The notes: generated from the letters alone by a model not told the origin. A stretch of DNA of 37,009 nt from Amycolatopsis sacchari (GCF_900114035.1 NZ_FORP01000041.1:1-37009), one strand, 5' to 3'. Shown: positions 1 to 8,063, counted from the stretch's first letter. Translations and numbers: made by a program.

Positions 1-73
1 AGTCACAGCCCCAGATGTCATCACTCACAGCGCCCATCCCGCCGGACCTCAGCCCGGGCGTGTCGGGCCAGAA

Positions 74-118
74 ACACCGATCTTGAAACAGTCCCCTAAT
101 GAGGCTGGGGATCGGTGT
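74..118. terminator. Probable bidirectional terminator hairpin downstream of the aldo/keto reductase
   Basis: Perfect 9-bp inverted repeat ACACCGATC (74-82) / GATCGGTGT (110-118) with a 27-nt loop. It lies on the 3' side of the minus-strand reductase. The minus-strand sequence GATCCCCAGC inside it recurs in the hairpins at 10743 and 22030, so this is a third, diverged member of the same 3'-end module. Bases 1-73 hold no gene I can support. There is no T-run, so terminator function is inference. Confidence 0.5.
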
Positions 119-136
119 GGGGGTGGGTGTGGGCGG

Positions 137-216
137 TGGGGCCGCTCGCGTTCGCGTCGCCGGGTGCGGTGTGGGCGGTGTGGTGGGTGGGGCCGCTCGC
201 GTTCGCGTTGCCGGGT
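137..216 (-). repeat. Two copies of a 29-bp 3'-end repeat
   Basis: Positions 137-165 and 188-216 carry the same 29-bp sequence, differing at one base. The first is the exact reverse complement of 21992-22020 downstream of kdpE, and a degraded copy lies at 10701-10728 downstream of mutM. Relative to the gene that precedes it, the repeat always reads ACCCGGC...GGCCCCA and always sits between the stop codon and a terminator-like hairpin. The spacer is G/T-rich low-complexity DNA. The repeat has an internal near-palindrome (CGCGTTCGCG). Confidence 0.8.
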
Positions 217-264
217 CGCGGTTGTGTGGGTGGGTGGGTGGGGGTGGGGCCTACCGCCGTTCTC

Positions 265-1125
265 CTACTGTCCGATTCGGTCCAGGGCCTTGAGTTCCTC
301 CTCGGGCAGTTCCAGCTCCGCTGCCTTGATGTTGTCCCGCAGGTGCTCCACCGACGAGGTGCCCGGGATGAGCAGGATGTTGGGCGAGCGGTGGAGGAGC
401 CAGGCCAGCGCCACGGCCAGCGGGGTGGTCCCGAGGCGCTTCGCGACGGTGTTGAGTTCCTCCGACTGCAGCGGGGAGAAACCGCCCAGCGGGAAGTACG
501 GCACGTAGGCGATGCCCTGCTCCGCGAGCGAGTCGATCAGCGCGTCGTCGGTGCGGTGGGCCACGTTGTACATGTTCTGCACGCACACGACCGGTGCGAT
601 CTTCTGCGCCTCCGCGATCTGCTCCGCGTTGACCGTGCTCAGCCCGAGGTGCTTGATCAACCCCTGCTGCTGCAGTTCTGCCAGCGCGGTGAACGGTTCC
701 TCGAGTGAGCCGGGTTCGGGGGCGTCGAGGCCACCGACGCGCAGGTTCACCACATCGAGGACGTCCAGGCCCAGGTGCTTCAGGTTGTCGTGCACGGACT
801 GGCGCAGTTCCTCGGGCGAGCGGGCGTGGGGCCAGTTGCCTTCGGCGTCCCGCACCGCACCCACCTTGGTGACGATGTGCAGGTCCGCCGGGTACGGGTG
901 CAGGGCCTCCTTGATGATCTCGTTCGTCACGTACGGGCCGTAGAAGTCCGCCGTGTCGATGTGGTTGACGCCCAGCGCCACGGCCTCGCGCAGCACGGCG
1001 ACGGCGGCGTCGCGGTCGGCTGGCGGGCCGAAGACGCCCGGGCCCGCCAGCTGCATCGCGCCGTAGCCCATCCGGGCGACTTCGAAGTCGCCGAGCTGGA
1101 ACGTGCCACCGGGAAGTGTCGTCAT
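265..1125 (-). CDS. Aldo/keto reductase, PdxI/YdbC-like
   Basis: NAD(P)H-dependent cytosolic aldo/keto reductase of 286 aa. The ATG at 1125 is chosen because AGGAGAG lies just upstream; a longer reading frame lacks this. The usual catalytic pair is seen as HIDTADFYG (D57, Y62) and VTKVGA (K87). The position that is normally LH in AKRs reads NLR here (LDVVNLRVGG), as in the E. coli YdbC/PdxI subgroup, which is also 286 aa long and reduces pyridoxal. The substrate is therefore possibly pyridoxal or another small aldehyde, by inference. It is divergently transcribed from an MmyB-like regulator at 1251 with 125 bp between the two starts, so that protein is the likely regulator. The 3' side carries repeats and a hairpin. 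Confidence 0.9.
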   Translation of the reverse strand: MTTLPGGTFQLGDFEVARMGYGAMQLAGPGVFGPPADRDAAVAVLREAVALGVNHIDTADFYGPYVTNEIIKEALHPYPADLHIVTKVGAVRDAEGNWPHARSPEELRQSVHDNLKHLGLDVLDVVNLRVGGLDAPEPGSLEEPFTALAELQQQGLIKHLGLSTVNAEQIAEAQKIAPVVCVQNMYNVAHRTDDALIDSLAEQGIAYVPYFPLGGFSPLQSEELNTVAKRLGTTPLAVALAWLLHRSPNILLIPGTSSVEHLRDNIKAAELELPEEELKALDRIGQ

Positions 1126-1238
1126 GGTTTCCTCTCTCCTTCGGTTGACAGGTCCACTGTGCAACTCGCCCGAGAATGCCTGGTAGAGGCCCTCGATCCT
1201 GGGATTGTCAGGGACAGAAACCGGCCCGCAGCCCGGGT

Positions 1239-1250
1239 TACCGTGGAAGT
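1239..1250 (+). promoter_or_regulatory. Leaderless-type -10 element for the MmyB-like regulator
   Basis: TACCGT (1239-1244) fits the actinobacterial TANNNT -10 pattern and is followed after 6 nt by the GTG at 1251. That places the transcription start at the start codon. No Shine-Dalgarno sequence is visible, which supports the GTG start. No convincing -35 was found. Confidence 0.45.
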
Positions 1251-2129
1251 GTGAGCGGAAACAACCTGCTCGGTGACTACCTCCGAGCGCGGCGCGAGCT
1301 GGTCAGCCCCGAGAGCGTCGGCCTGCCCGTCAGCGGGCTGCGGCGCGTCGCCGGGCTGCGGCGCGAAGAGGTCGCCATGCTCGCGGGCATCAGTTCCGAC
1401 TACTACCTGCGCCTCGAACAGGGCCGCGACCGCAACCCGTCCGTCCAGGTCCTCGAATCGATCGCCCGCGTGCTGCGGCTCGACCAGGACGGCACCGACT
1501 ACCTGATCAGCCTCGCCGCCCCCAAACCCCGGCGCAGGCGCCCCCGCCGCGAGACGGTTCCCGCCGGCATCGCGCAGCTCCTGGAGGTCATCGGGCTCCC
1601 GGCGTTCGTCGAGGGACGGTACTTCGACGTCCTCGCCGCGAACAGCCTCGCCGGCGCGCTGTCGCCCAACCTGCGGGTGGGGGAGAACAGGCTGCGCGCC
1701 GTGTTCCTCGACCCCGCCGAGCGGGCGCTGTACCCGGACTGGGAGCACGCGACCGCCCAGCTCGTCGCGGGGTTCCGCGAGTCGGTCGGCAACGACACCG
1801 ACGACCCCCGTTTCGTGCAGCTCGTCGGCGAGCTGTCCCTGGCCAGCGAGAAGTTCCGGCAGCTGTGGGCACGGCACGACGTCCACCTGCGCGAAGGCGC
1901 GCCGACGCGCGTGCACCACCCCCAGGTCGGAGACTTCACGCTGCACCGCGAAAAGCTAGCGATCAGCGGCGCCGACGGGCAGATGCTCGTCGTGTACCAC
2001 GCCGAACCGGGTACGAGCGATGCCGAGAAGCTCGCCCTGCTGGCCGCATTGGCCAGCTCCGAGCAGGATCTAGGGTTCGAGCGGCCAGACCTCGACAACT
2101 CCGTGCGCGACCGCGCAGGGGGTGTGTGA
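1251..2129 (+). CDS. XRE-family regulator with MmyB-like ligand-binding domain
   Basis: 292-aa DNA-binding regulator. Residues ~5-75 form an XRE helix-turn-helix with the diagnostic run LRRVAGLRREEVAMLAGIS and SDYYLRLEQGRDRNPS. The rest (~100-285) matches the MmyB-like (PAS-type) ligand-binding domain, including ALYPDWE and the VHHPQVGDF segment. The start is GTG 1251; in-frame sequence upstream to 1176 looks non-coding. Its 3' end overlaps the convergent YciI-like gene by 60 bp. In this family the regulator commonly sits divergent to an oxidoreductase that it controls. The AKR at 265-1125 is the obvious candidate. The ligand is unknown. Confidence 0.9.
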   Translation: MSGNNLLGDYLRARRELVSPESVGLPVSGLRRVAGLRREEVAMLAGISSDYYLRLEQGRDRNPSVQVLESIARVLRLDQDGTDYLISLAAPKPRRRRPRRETVPAGIAQLLEVIGLPAFVEGRYFDVLAANSLAGALSPNLRVGENRLRAVFLDPAERALYPDWEHATAQLVAGFRESVGNDTDDPRFVQLVGELSLASEKFRQLWARHDVHLREGAPTRVHHPQVGDFTLHREKLAISGADGQMLVVYHAEPGTSDAEKLALLAALASSEQDLGFERPDLDNSVRDRAGGV

Positions 2130-2396
2130 GACGAGGTCGACGGCCTCGTGCAACGACGCCGCCTCGATCACCGCGAAACCGGCGACGGGTAGCGGTGCAC
2201 GCACGTACGGGCCGCTCTCGGTCTCCACCCCGGTCGCATCGTGGTTGCGCACCTGGACGGGGGTGCCCGCGATGCCCATCAGCACACCGGCCTCGCGCAG
2301 CCGCTGGTCGTGCTCGTGCGCGGCGTCACGGACGCGCTGGTCGGTGCGCTCGTAGCCCCCGGAATCGCCGTAGCCGATCGTCACGAATTTCGCCAT
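2070..2396 (-). CDS. YciI-family (YCII/DGPF-related) protein
   Basis: Small 108-aa cytosolic protein of the YCII-related, dimeric ferredoxin-like fold. It begins MAKFVTIGYGD and ends VVEVWPLEP, with the typical core AHEHDQRLREAGVLMGIAG and GFAVIEAASLHEAVDLV. Family members are often found with ECF sigma factors or oxidoreductases and mostly have no proven reaction. Here it follows the luciferase-like monooxygenase by 30 bp on the same strand, so the two are probably co-transcribed. The last 60 bp overlap antisense to the 3' end of the MmyB-like regulator. The start is ATG 2396; no strong Shine-Dalgarno is seen. Confidence 0.85.
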   Translation of the reverse strand: MAKFVTIGYGDSGGYERTDQRVRDAAHEHDQRLREAGVLMGIAGTPVQVRNHDATGVETESGPYVRAPLPVAGFAVIEAASLHEAVDLVSHTPCAVAHGVVEVWPLEP

Positions 2397-2426
2397 GACG
2401 GAGTAGACCCCGGCCGCCCCCGGAAT

Positions 2427-3422
2427 TCATCGCAGCAGGGCGACCAGCTCGTACGAGCGCACGCGGTCGGCGTGGCCTTGCACCATCGTGGTGAGCATCA
2501 GCTCGTCGGCGCCGGTGTCCTCGACCAGCGTCCCCAGCCCCTTGCGCACCGTCTCCGGCGAGCCGACGACGTTGCTCCCGAACCGCTCGTCGAGCAGCTT
2601 CCGGTCGGCGTCCGTGTAGTCGTACGCCGCCGCGTCCTCCGGGGTGGGCAGCGGGATCGCGCGGCCGTGGTGCCTGCTCAGGAACCGCAGCCTCATCGGC
2701 CCCGCGAGCCACCGCGCCCGCTCGTCCGTCTCCGCGCACACGACCGCCACGGCGAGCATCAGGTACGGCTCGCGCAGCGCCTCCGACGGCCGGAACGACT
2801 CCCGGTACAGCCGCACCGCGGGCAGGGTGTTCCGCGCCGCGATGTGGTGCGCGAAGGCGAACGGCAACCCCAGCTCCCCGGCCAGTTTCGCGCTGAACCC
2901 GCTCGACCCCAGCAGCCACACCGGCGGCTTGCGGCCGATCGCGGGCACTGCGTGCACCGGGCGCTGCTCGTCCGGCTCGAAGTAGCCCAGCAGCTCGTTC
3001 AGCTGCTCCGGGAAGTCCTCCGCGCTCAGCGACGCCCGTGCACCCCGGATCGCCTGCGCCGTGTGCTTGTCCGTGCCCGGCGCGCGGCCGAGGCCCAGGT
3101 CGATGCGGCCGGGGTGGAACGCTTCGAGCGTCCCGAACTGCTCCGCCACCACGATCGGCGCGTGGTTGGGCAGCATGATCCCGCCCGAGCCGACACGCAT
3201 CCGCTCCGTCACCTGCGCCACGTGCCCGATCAGCACCGCCGTCGCCGCGCTCGCCACGCCCGGGCTGTTGTGGTGCTCCGCCAGCCAGTACCGGTGGTAG
3301 CCGAGCCGCTCGGCCCGGCGGGCGAGGTCGAGGGTGTTGCGCAGCGCCGTCGCCACGTCACCGCCGCTCGGGACCGGCGCCAGGTCCAGCACCGAAAGCC
3401 GCACGTCCGGCGGCAGGCTCAC
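2427..3422 (-). CDS. LLM-class flavin-dependent oxidoreductase (MsnO8/TIGR03558-like)
   Basis: Luciferase-like, probably FMNH2 or F420-dependent monooxygenase of 331 aa. The N-terminus [14 protein letters not shown] is the hallmark of the MsnO8-like subgroup. [11 protein letters not shown], the [10 protein letters not shown] segment, and [12 protein letters not shown] follow in order, as expected for the TIM-barrel flavin site. The GTG at 3422 overlaps the TGA of the upstream helR-like gene (GTGA) and has GGGA six bases upstream. An ATG at 3428 is an alternative that adds two residues. The overlap implies translational coupling with the helicase-like gene. The substrate cannot be predicted. 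Confidence 0.9.
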   Translation of the reverse strand: MSLPPDVRLSVLDLAPVPSGGDVATALRNTLDLARRAERLGYHRYWLAEHHNSPGVASAATAVLIGHVAQVTERMRVGSGGIMLPNHAPIVVAEQFGTLEAFHPGRIDLGLGRAPGTDKHTAQAIRGARASLSAEDFPEQLNELLGYFEPDEQRPVHAVPAIGRKPPVWLLGSSGFSAKLAGELGLPFAFAHHIAARNTLPAVRLYRESFRPSEALREPYLMLAVAVVCAETDERARWLAGPMRLRFLSRHHGRAIPLPTPEDAAAYDYTDADRKLLDERFGSNVVGSPETVRKGLGTLVEDTGADELMLTTMVQGHADRVRSYELVALLR

Positions 3423-5536
3423 AGCCATTCCCGGTCGGAGGCCACCACCGTCAGCTGCTGCGTCGCGCGGGTGAGCGCCACGTAGAGCACGCGCCGCCCC
3501 GTCGTGGATTCCGTGATCAGCTCGGTCGGCTCCACGAGCACCACCGCGTCGTACTCCAGGCCCTTCGAGTCCAGGCTGCCGACGACCTTCAACCGCTCGT
3601 CCGCCTGCACCCACCGCTGCACCTCGGGCACGCGGTCCATCGCGCAGATCACGCCGACCGTGCCCTCCACCGCGTCCAGCAGCTCCTTCGCCGCCGCCTG
3701 CGTGGACGCCTCGACGCTCGCCCGGTCGACGATCCGCACCTCCGGCTCCAGCCCCGTCGTGCGCACGGCTTCGGGCAGCTCGTCGGCCCCCGCGTGCCCG
3801 GCGACGACCTTCGCGGCGAGGTCGAAGATCTCCTTCGAGTTCCGGTAGTTGGTGCGCAGCGTGTAGCGGCGCCGCGGGGTGCGCGGGCCGAACGCCTGGT
3901 CACGGGCCTGCGCGGCCTCCTCCGGGTCGGGCCAGGAGCTCTGCACCGGGTCGCCGACGACCGTCCAGCTCGCGTACTTGCCGCGCCGCCCGATCATCCG
4001 CCACTGCATCGGCGACAGGTCCTGCGACTCGTCGACCACGATGTGCGAGTACTCGTCGTAGTGCTCGGGCCGGTGGGGGCCCTGCCCCTCGCTGCCGCGT
4101 GCCGCGGGCGCCGCGTCCAGCTCGACCGGCTGCGCCCGGCGGCGCCGCTTCGGCGGCGGGCCCACCAGGATGCGCAGCTCGTCCAGCAACGCGACGTCGG
4201 CGACCGACCAGTCCCGCTCGCGGTCCGCGAAGGACGCGGCCAGCAGGTCCACCTCGTCGCGCTTGAGCACGCCCTTGCCCGCGCGCGACAGCCGCGCGGG
4301 ATCGCCCAGCCAGCGCAGGATCTCGCCGGGGTAGAGCACCGGCCACCACACGACGAGGAACCGGTGGAAGTCGATCCGCTCACCCAGCTCGGTGATCAGC
4401 TCCGCCCGGTCGACCGTGCGGCCGTCGGCCTTCGCGTTCTCCTCCGCCTTGTCCGCCAGCGCTTCGAGCAGCGTCTCGGCGGCGCGGATCCGGGAGCGGT
4501 TCGGCGGGCCGCCGTGGCCGTGCACCTTGCGGCGCACCTTCTCCAGCTCCTTGGTGGTCAGCTTGAGGACCTCGCCGCGGTAGACGATGCGCATCTCGCC
4601 CGGCACGTCCGGCGGGGTGTCACGCATCGCCTTGGTCAAGACCTTGCGCATGCGCAGCGAACCCTTGATCGCCGCGAGGGGCGCGGGGTCCTGCCGGGTC
4701 GCCACGACGCCGTCGAGCACCTCGCCCAGCGCACGCAGCTCGACGTTCGTCTCACCCATCGACGGCAGTACGCGCGAGATGTAGTTCGTGAACACGCCGG
4801 ACGGGCCGAGCACGAACACGCCGGCGCCGCCGAGCTGGCGGCGGTAGCGGTAGAGCAGGTACGCGGCGCGGTGCAGCGCGACGGCCGTCTTGCCCGTGCC
4901 GGGCCCGCCGGTGATCTCCGTGACGCCGCGCCACGGCGCCCTGATCACCTCGTCCTGCTCGCGCTGGATGGTGGCGACGATGTCGCGCATCTTCTCGCCC
5001 CGCGAACGGCCCAGCGCGGCCATCAGCGCGCCCTCGCCGACGATCCGCATGTCCTCCGGCACGGCGTCCGGGATGAGCACGTCGTCGTCCACGTCGAGCA
5101 CGGTCTGCCCGGAGCAGCGGATGACGCGGCGGCGCACCACGTCCATCGGCTCCTCGGCGGTCGCCTGGTAGAACGCGGCCGCCGCGGGCGCGCGCCAGTC
5201 CGTGACGAGGTTGTCGAACTCCGCGTCGCGGATGCCCAGCCGCCCCACGTAGATCTTCTCGTTGCCGACCTGGTCGAGGCGCCCGAACACCAGGCCCTCG
5301 TACTCGGCGTCGAGCGTCTGCAGCGTCTGGTTGGCGTGGAACACCATCATGTCCCGCTCGAACAGCATCGACGCCTGCTCGAACACCGCCTCGCGCTGGG
5401 CGCCGTGCCCGATCTCGTACCCCTTGGCGCGCATGGCCTCCGCCTGCGCCCGCAGTTCCGCGAGCCGGCTGTAGACGCGATCGACGTGCTCTTGCTCGAT
5501 GGCGATCTCGGCCCGTCTGACCCGGGGTTCCGACAC
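3419..5536 (-). CDS. helR: HelD/HelR-type RNA polymerase-recycling ATPase
   Basis: 705-aa superfamily-1 (UvrD-like) ATPase. The N-terminal ~85 residues are helical, as in the HelD coiled-coil that enters the RNA polymerase secondary channel. A Q-like motif ([10 protein letters not shown], ~189) precedes Walker A GGPGTGKT (210-217). Walker B is VVDESQD, and later motifs include YTLRTNYRN and [11 protein letters not shown]. Family members remove stalled RNA polymerase from DNA, and actinobacterial HelR confers rifampicin tolerance. The GTG start at 5536 opens with [10 protein letters not shown]. The gene begins the minus-strand unit helR, LLM oxidoreductase, YciI. I see no rifamycin-associated-element palindrome in the 108-bp gap to rsmD. 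HelR rather than generic HelD is inference from length and N-terminus. Confidence 0.85.
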   Translation of the reverse strand: MSEPRVRRAEIAIEQEHVDRVYSRLAELRAQAEAMRAKGYEIGHGAQREAVFEQASMLFERDMMVFHANQTLQTLDAEYEGLVFGRLDQVGNEKIYVGRLGIRDAEFDNLVTDWRAPAAAAFYQATAEEPMDVVRRRVIRCSGQTVLDVDDDVLIPDAVPEDMRIVGEGALMAALGRSRGEKMRDIVATIQREQDEVIRAPWRGVTEITGGPGTGKTAVALHRAAYLLYRYRRQLGGAGVFVLGPSGVFTNYISRVLPSMGETNVELRALGEVLDGVVATRQDPAPLAAIKGSLRMRKVLTKAMRDTPPDVPGEMRIVYRGEVLKLTTKELEKVRRKVHGHGGPPNRSRIRAAETLLEALADKAEENAKADGRTVDRAELITELGERIDFHRFLVVWWPVLYPGEILRWLGDPARLSRAGKGVLKRDEVDLLAASFADRERDWSVADVALLDELRILVGPPPKRRRRAQPVELDAAPAARGSEGQGPHRPEHYDEYSHIVVDESQDLSPMQWRMIGRRGKYASWTVVGDPVQSSWPDPEEAAQARDQAFGPRTPRRRYTLRTNYRNSKEIFDLAAKVVAGHAGADELPEAVRTTGLEPEVRIVDRASVEASTQAAAKELLDAVEGTVGVICAMDRVPEVQRWVQADERLKVVGSLDSKGLEYDAVVLVEPTELITESTTGRRVLYVALTRATQQLTVVASDREWL

Positions 5537-5644
5537 GCAACGCTCCTACGACTCACTCCCGCAACAGGAAGAACGACTCTACGCGTGCTCCCGGAAGCCT
5601 TCACCAAGTCCCGGCCACAAAAACGCGGCTGCGAAGATGGCGGC

Positions 5645-6217
5645 GTGACCAGGATCGTCGCCGGGCGGGCGGGAGGCAGACGGCTGCGGGTGCCGCCGCA
5701 GGGCACGCGGCCGACGTCCGAGCGGGTCAGGGAATCCCTGTTCAACGCCCTGCAGGCCGCCGGCGAGCTCGACGGCGCCCGCGTGCTCGACCTCTACGCG
5801 GGCTCCGGCGCGCTCGGGCTGGAGGCGTTGTCGCGCGGCGCGGCGGACGCGGTGTTCGTCGAGTCGGACCGGCGCGCGTTGCAGGTGCTGCGCGGAAATG
5901 TGGCGGAACTCGCCCTGGGCGGCGCGGTGCGCGCGGGTCAGGTGGAAAGCGTGCTGGCCCAGCCCGCCGAGAAGCCGTTCGACGTGGTGCTGGCGGATCC
6001 GCCGTACGCGCTGGACGCGGGCAGGCTCGGCGCGGTGTTGCGCGCGCTGGCGGACGGGGGCTGGGTCGCCGAGGACGGGCTCGTGGTCGTCGAGCGCGCG
6101 CAGCGGGACGGCGAGCCGTCCTGGCCGTCCGGTTTCGAGCCACTGCGGACCATGCGGCACGGCGACACGGCCTTGTACTGGGCCGAGTACGTCACTTCAC
6201 CGCGCCGCGGGCAGTGA
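5645..6217 (+). CDS. rsmD: 16S rRNA (guanine966-N2)-methyltransferase
   Basis: 190-aa SAM-dependent methyltransferase that modifies G966 of 16S rRNA. The N-terminal RIVAGRAGGRRLRVP is typical of RsmD. The SAM-binding motif DLYAGSGALGLE spans 49-60, ESD at ~73-75 is the expected acidic loop, and the catalytic DPPY is at 118-121. The start is GTG 5645, preceded by TGCGAAGATGGCGGC, which closely matches the bases before the ftsY GTG. It is the first gene of the conserved rsmD-coaD block, 21 bp upstream of coaD. A longer frame running back to 3794 is only the shadow of the helR-like gene. Confidence 0.95.
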   Translation: MTRIVAGRAGGRRLRVPPQGTRPTSERVRESLFNALQAAGELDGARVLDLYAGSGALGLEALSRGAADAVFVESDRRALQVLRGNVAELALGGAVRAGQVESVLAQPAEKPFDVVLADPPYALDAGRLGAVLRALADGGWVAEDGLVVVERAQRDGEPSWPSGFEPLRTMRHGDTALYWAEYVTSPRRGQ

Positions 6218-6225
6218 GCACGCGG

Positions 6226-6238
6226 TAACGTCCGCGCC
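6226..6238 (+). promoter_or_regulatory. Leaderless-type -10 element for coaD
   Basis: TAACGT at 6226-6231 is followed by 7 nt and then the ATG of coaD at 6239. The layout matches the leaderless promoters of the neighbouring ribonuclease and mutM genes. No Shine-Dalgarno is present. This suggests coaD has its own start in addition to read-through from rsmD. Confidence 0.4.
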
Positions 6239-6730
6239 ATGGTGCGTGCGGTCTGTCCCGGTTCCTACGATCCCGCGACGAACGGGCACCTCGACGTCAT
6301 CGAGCGGGCGAGCAAGCTGTTCGACGAGGTCGTGGTCGCCGTGATGATCAACAAGAACAAGCGCGGGCTGTTCACGATCGACGAACGGCTGTCGATGTTG
6401 TCCGAGATCACGGCCGGGCTGCCCAACGTCCGCGTGGATTCGTGGCACGGGCTGCTCGTGGACTACTGCCGTCAGCACGACGTCAAGGCGATCGCGAAGG
6501 GCCTGCGCTCGGTCAGCGACTTCGACTACGAGCTGCAGATGGCGCAGATGAACCGCGAGCTGTCGGGTGTGGAGACGCTGCTCATGTCGAACAACCCGCA
6601 GTACGGTTTCGTGTCCAGCTCGCTGGTCAAGGAGGTCGCGACCTACGGCGGGGACGTGAAGAACCTGGTCCCGGACGTGGTGTTCGAGCGGCTCACGGCG
6701 AAGCTGGCGGAACGTAACTCGGACGGCTGA
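6239..6730 (+). CDS. coaD: Phosphopantetheine adenylyltransferase
   Basis: 163-aa cytosolic enzyme that transfers AMP from ATP to 4'-phosphopantetheine, the penultimate step of coenzyme A synthesis. The nucleotidyltransferase motif is GSYDPATNGHLDVI, with the T/H-x-G-H box as TNGH (14-17). The second nucleotide-binding signature YGFVSSSLVKEVA lies near 121-133. Length is normal for the family. The ATG at 6239 directly precedes VRAVCPGSYDP. It lies between rsmD and the secreted ribonuclease, as part of the conserved actinobacterial cluster. Confidence 0.97.
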   Translation: MVRAVCPGSYDPATNGHLDVIERASKLFDEVVVAVMINKNKRGLFTIDERLSMLSEITAGLPNVRVDSWHGLLVDYCRQHDVKAIAKGLRSVSDFDYELQMAQMNRELSGVETLLMSNNPQYGFVSSSLVKEVATYGGDVKNLVPDVVFERLTAKLAERNSDG

Positions 6731-6740
6731 CGACGTTCGT

Positions 6741-6781
6741 CGGGGATTTCCCCGGCGCTCACCGGACCGGGTTACGGTCCG
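6741..6781 (+). terminator. Two short hairpins after coaD
   Basis: CGGGG-ATTT-CCCCG (6741-6754) follows the coaD stop by 10 bp. CGGACCG-GGTTA-CGGTCCG (6763-6781) follows and ends 3 nt before the ribonuclease start codon. The first could terminate coaD transcription. The second overlaps the putative -10 TACGGT (6773-6778) of the next gene, so it may instead be an operator. There is no T-run. Confidence 0.4.
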
Positions 6782-6784
6782 AAA

Positions 6785-7201
6785 GTGACCGACAAACCGC
6801 GCCGGTTTGTTACCGGCCTGCTCGCCCTGCTGATCACGCTGTTCGCCGGGCTCGGGGCGGCCGCCCCCGCGGCGTCCGCGGCCCCGGTCTCGATCGCCCA
6901 GGCGTCGTGCGGCGACACGTCCGGCTTCAGCGTCGTCTCGCTCGGCTCGCTGCCGCCCGAGGCGACGGACACCTACGAGCTGATCCAGCGGGGCGGGCCG
7001 TACCCGTACCGTCAGGACGGTTCGGTCTTCCAGAACCGCGAAGGCCTGCTGCCCGCCTGCTCCAGCGGCTACTACCACGAGTACACAGTGGAAACCCCCG
7101 GCAGCGACGACCGCGGCGCCCGCCGGATCATCACCGGCGCCGGTGGCGAGTACTTCTACACCGGCGACCACTACGCGAGCTTCAAGCTGATCAACATTTG
7201 A
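6785..7201 (+). CDS. Secreted guanyl-specific ribonuclease (RNase Sa/N1/T1 family)
   Basis: 138-aa exported RNase that cleaves RNA 3' to guanosine. Residues 1-32 are a Sec signal peptide (RR near the start, hydrophobic core, ASA cleavage site). The mature part aligns well with Streptomyces RNase Sa: SLPPEATDTYELI, YPYRQDGSVFQNREG, YYHEYTV and RRIITG. By alignment with RNase Sa, E86 matches the base-binding Glu41, E99 the catalytic base Glu54, R110 matches Arg65 and H129 (TGDHY) matches His85. All are present. The C-terminal Cys of RNase Sa is missing, because the protein ends KLINI. Cysteines at 42 and 92 may pair instead. No barstar-like inhibitor gene is adjacent. GTG 6785 has TACGGT 6 nt upstream and no Shine-Dalgarno, suggesting a leaderless mRNA. 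Confidence 0.92.
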   Translation: MTDKPRRFVTGLLALLITLFAGLGAAAPAASAAPVSIAQASCGDTSGFSVVSLGSLPPEATDTYELIQRGGPYPYRQDGSVFQNREGLLPACSSGYYHEYTVETPGSDDRGARRIITGAGGEYFYTGDHYASFKLINI

Positions 7202-7290
7202 CACGCCCGGAAGCTCACCTCCCGGCGCTTTCCCCGCTGACCCGGCAAACTGGAACGAGCCAGCGGGGAAGGGCCAGTCAAGGAGTTGCC

Positions 7291-8010
7291 GTGTACCGGG
7301 TGTTCGAGGCTCTCGACGAACTCGTCACGATCGTGGAAGAGGCACGTGGGGTGCCGATGACGTCCAGCTGCGTGGTGCCGCGCGGGGACGTGCTGGAACT
7401 CCTCGACGACGTCCGGGACGCGCTGCCGCGCGAGGTCGACGACGCGCAGGACGTGCTCGACAAGCGCGACGAGCTGATCGACAAGGCGCGCGCCGAGTCC
7501 GACGCCATGGTCAACGGCGCCCGCGCCGAAGCCGAGACCACGCTCACCGAGGCCACCGAAGAGGCCGAGCGGATGCTGGAGGACGCGAGGGCCCGCGCCG
7601 AGCAGATCATGGCCGACGCGCACGCCGAGGCCGAGCGCATGGTCGCCGCCGGGCAGGCCGAGTACCAGAACCTCGTGGAGCGTTCGCGCGCCGAGTCGGA
7701 GCGGATGATCGAGGCCGGGCGCGCCGCCTACGAGCGTGCGGTCGAGGACGGCAGGCACGAGCAGGCCAGGCTCGTCTCGCAGACCGAGGTCGTGCAGGCC
7801 GCGCACGCCGAGTCGGCCCGCATCGTGGACGAGGCGCACGCCGAGGCCGACCGCCAGCGCGCGGACTGCGACGCCTACGTGGACGGCAAGCTCGCCGAGT
7901 TCTCCGAGCTGCTGTCGACGACGCTGCGCACCGTGGATTCGGGCCGCAACCACCTGCGCACCCCGCCGAGCGTCAGCTCCCGCACCCCGCTCTACGACTT
8001 CCAGCCCTGA
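7291..8010 (+). CDS. sepIVA: SepIVA-like DivIVA-domain septation protein
   Basis: 239-aa protein beginning VYRVFEALDELVTIVEEARGVP with a DivIVA-like N-terminal segment, followed by a near-continuous coiled coil (~60-215) rich in ARAEAE and HAEAER heptads. The tail (~216-239) is short and Pro/Ser-containing. By gene order (upstream of yceD-rpmF-rnc) and N-terminal sequence it corresponds to mycobacterial SepIVA (Rv2927c), which is needed for septation. The coiled coil superficially resembles ATP synthase subunit b, a frequent misannotation. GTG 7291 has AGGAG at 7281-7285. A longer frame from 6907 is a shadow of the ribonuclease gene. Confidence 0.85.
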   Translation: MYRVFEALDELVTIVEEARGVPMTSSCVVPRGDVLELLDDVRDALPREVDDAQDVLDKRDELIDKARAESDAMVNGARAEAETTLTEATEEAERMLEDARARAEQIMADAHAEAERMVAAGQAEYQNLVERSRAESERMIEAGRAAYERAVEDGRHEQARLVSQTEVVQAAHAESARIVDEAHAEADRQRADCDAYVDGKLAEFSELLSTTLRTVDSGRNHLRTPPSVSSRTPLYDFQP

Positions 8011-8017
8011 GGCCCGG

Positions 8018-8023
8018 TACGCT
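8018..8023 (+). promoter_or_regulatory. Possible -10 element for yceD-rpmF-rnc
   Basis: TACGCT fits TANNNT and lies 41 bp before the preferred yceD start. It argues against the earlier in-frame GTG at 8025, which would fall at the transcription start. No clear -35 was found. Confidence 0.3.
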
Positions 8024-8063
8024 GGTGGGGTTGCCCATCTCACCACGATCCGAGTGCACCGAA

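Noticed and set aside
1..73. End of an insertion sequence or start of a minus-strand gene at the left edge
   Set aside because: A minus-strand ATG near 43 could begin a frame, but too few codons remain to recognise anything.
128..250. CRISPR-like or tandem repeat array near the window start
   Set aside because: Only two copies with a G/T-rich low-complexity spacer, and matching copies elsewhere are single. No cas genes.
6907..7290. N-terminal extension of the SepIVA-like protein
   Set aside because: It overlaps the ribonuclease gene in another frame. GTG 7291 has a good Shine-Dalgarno and the expected N-terminus.
7291..8010. ATP synthase subunit b
   Set aside because: The Ala/Glu-rich coiled coil resembles it, but there is no membrane helix, and the neighbours and N-terminus indicate SepIVA.
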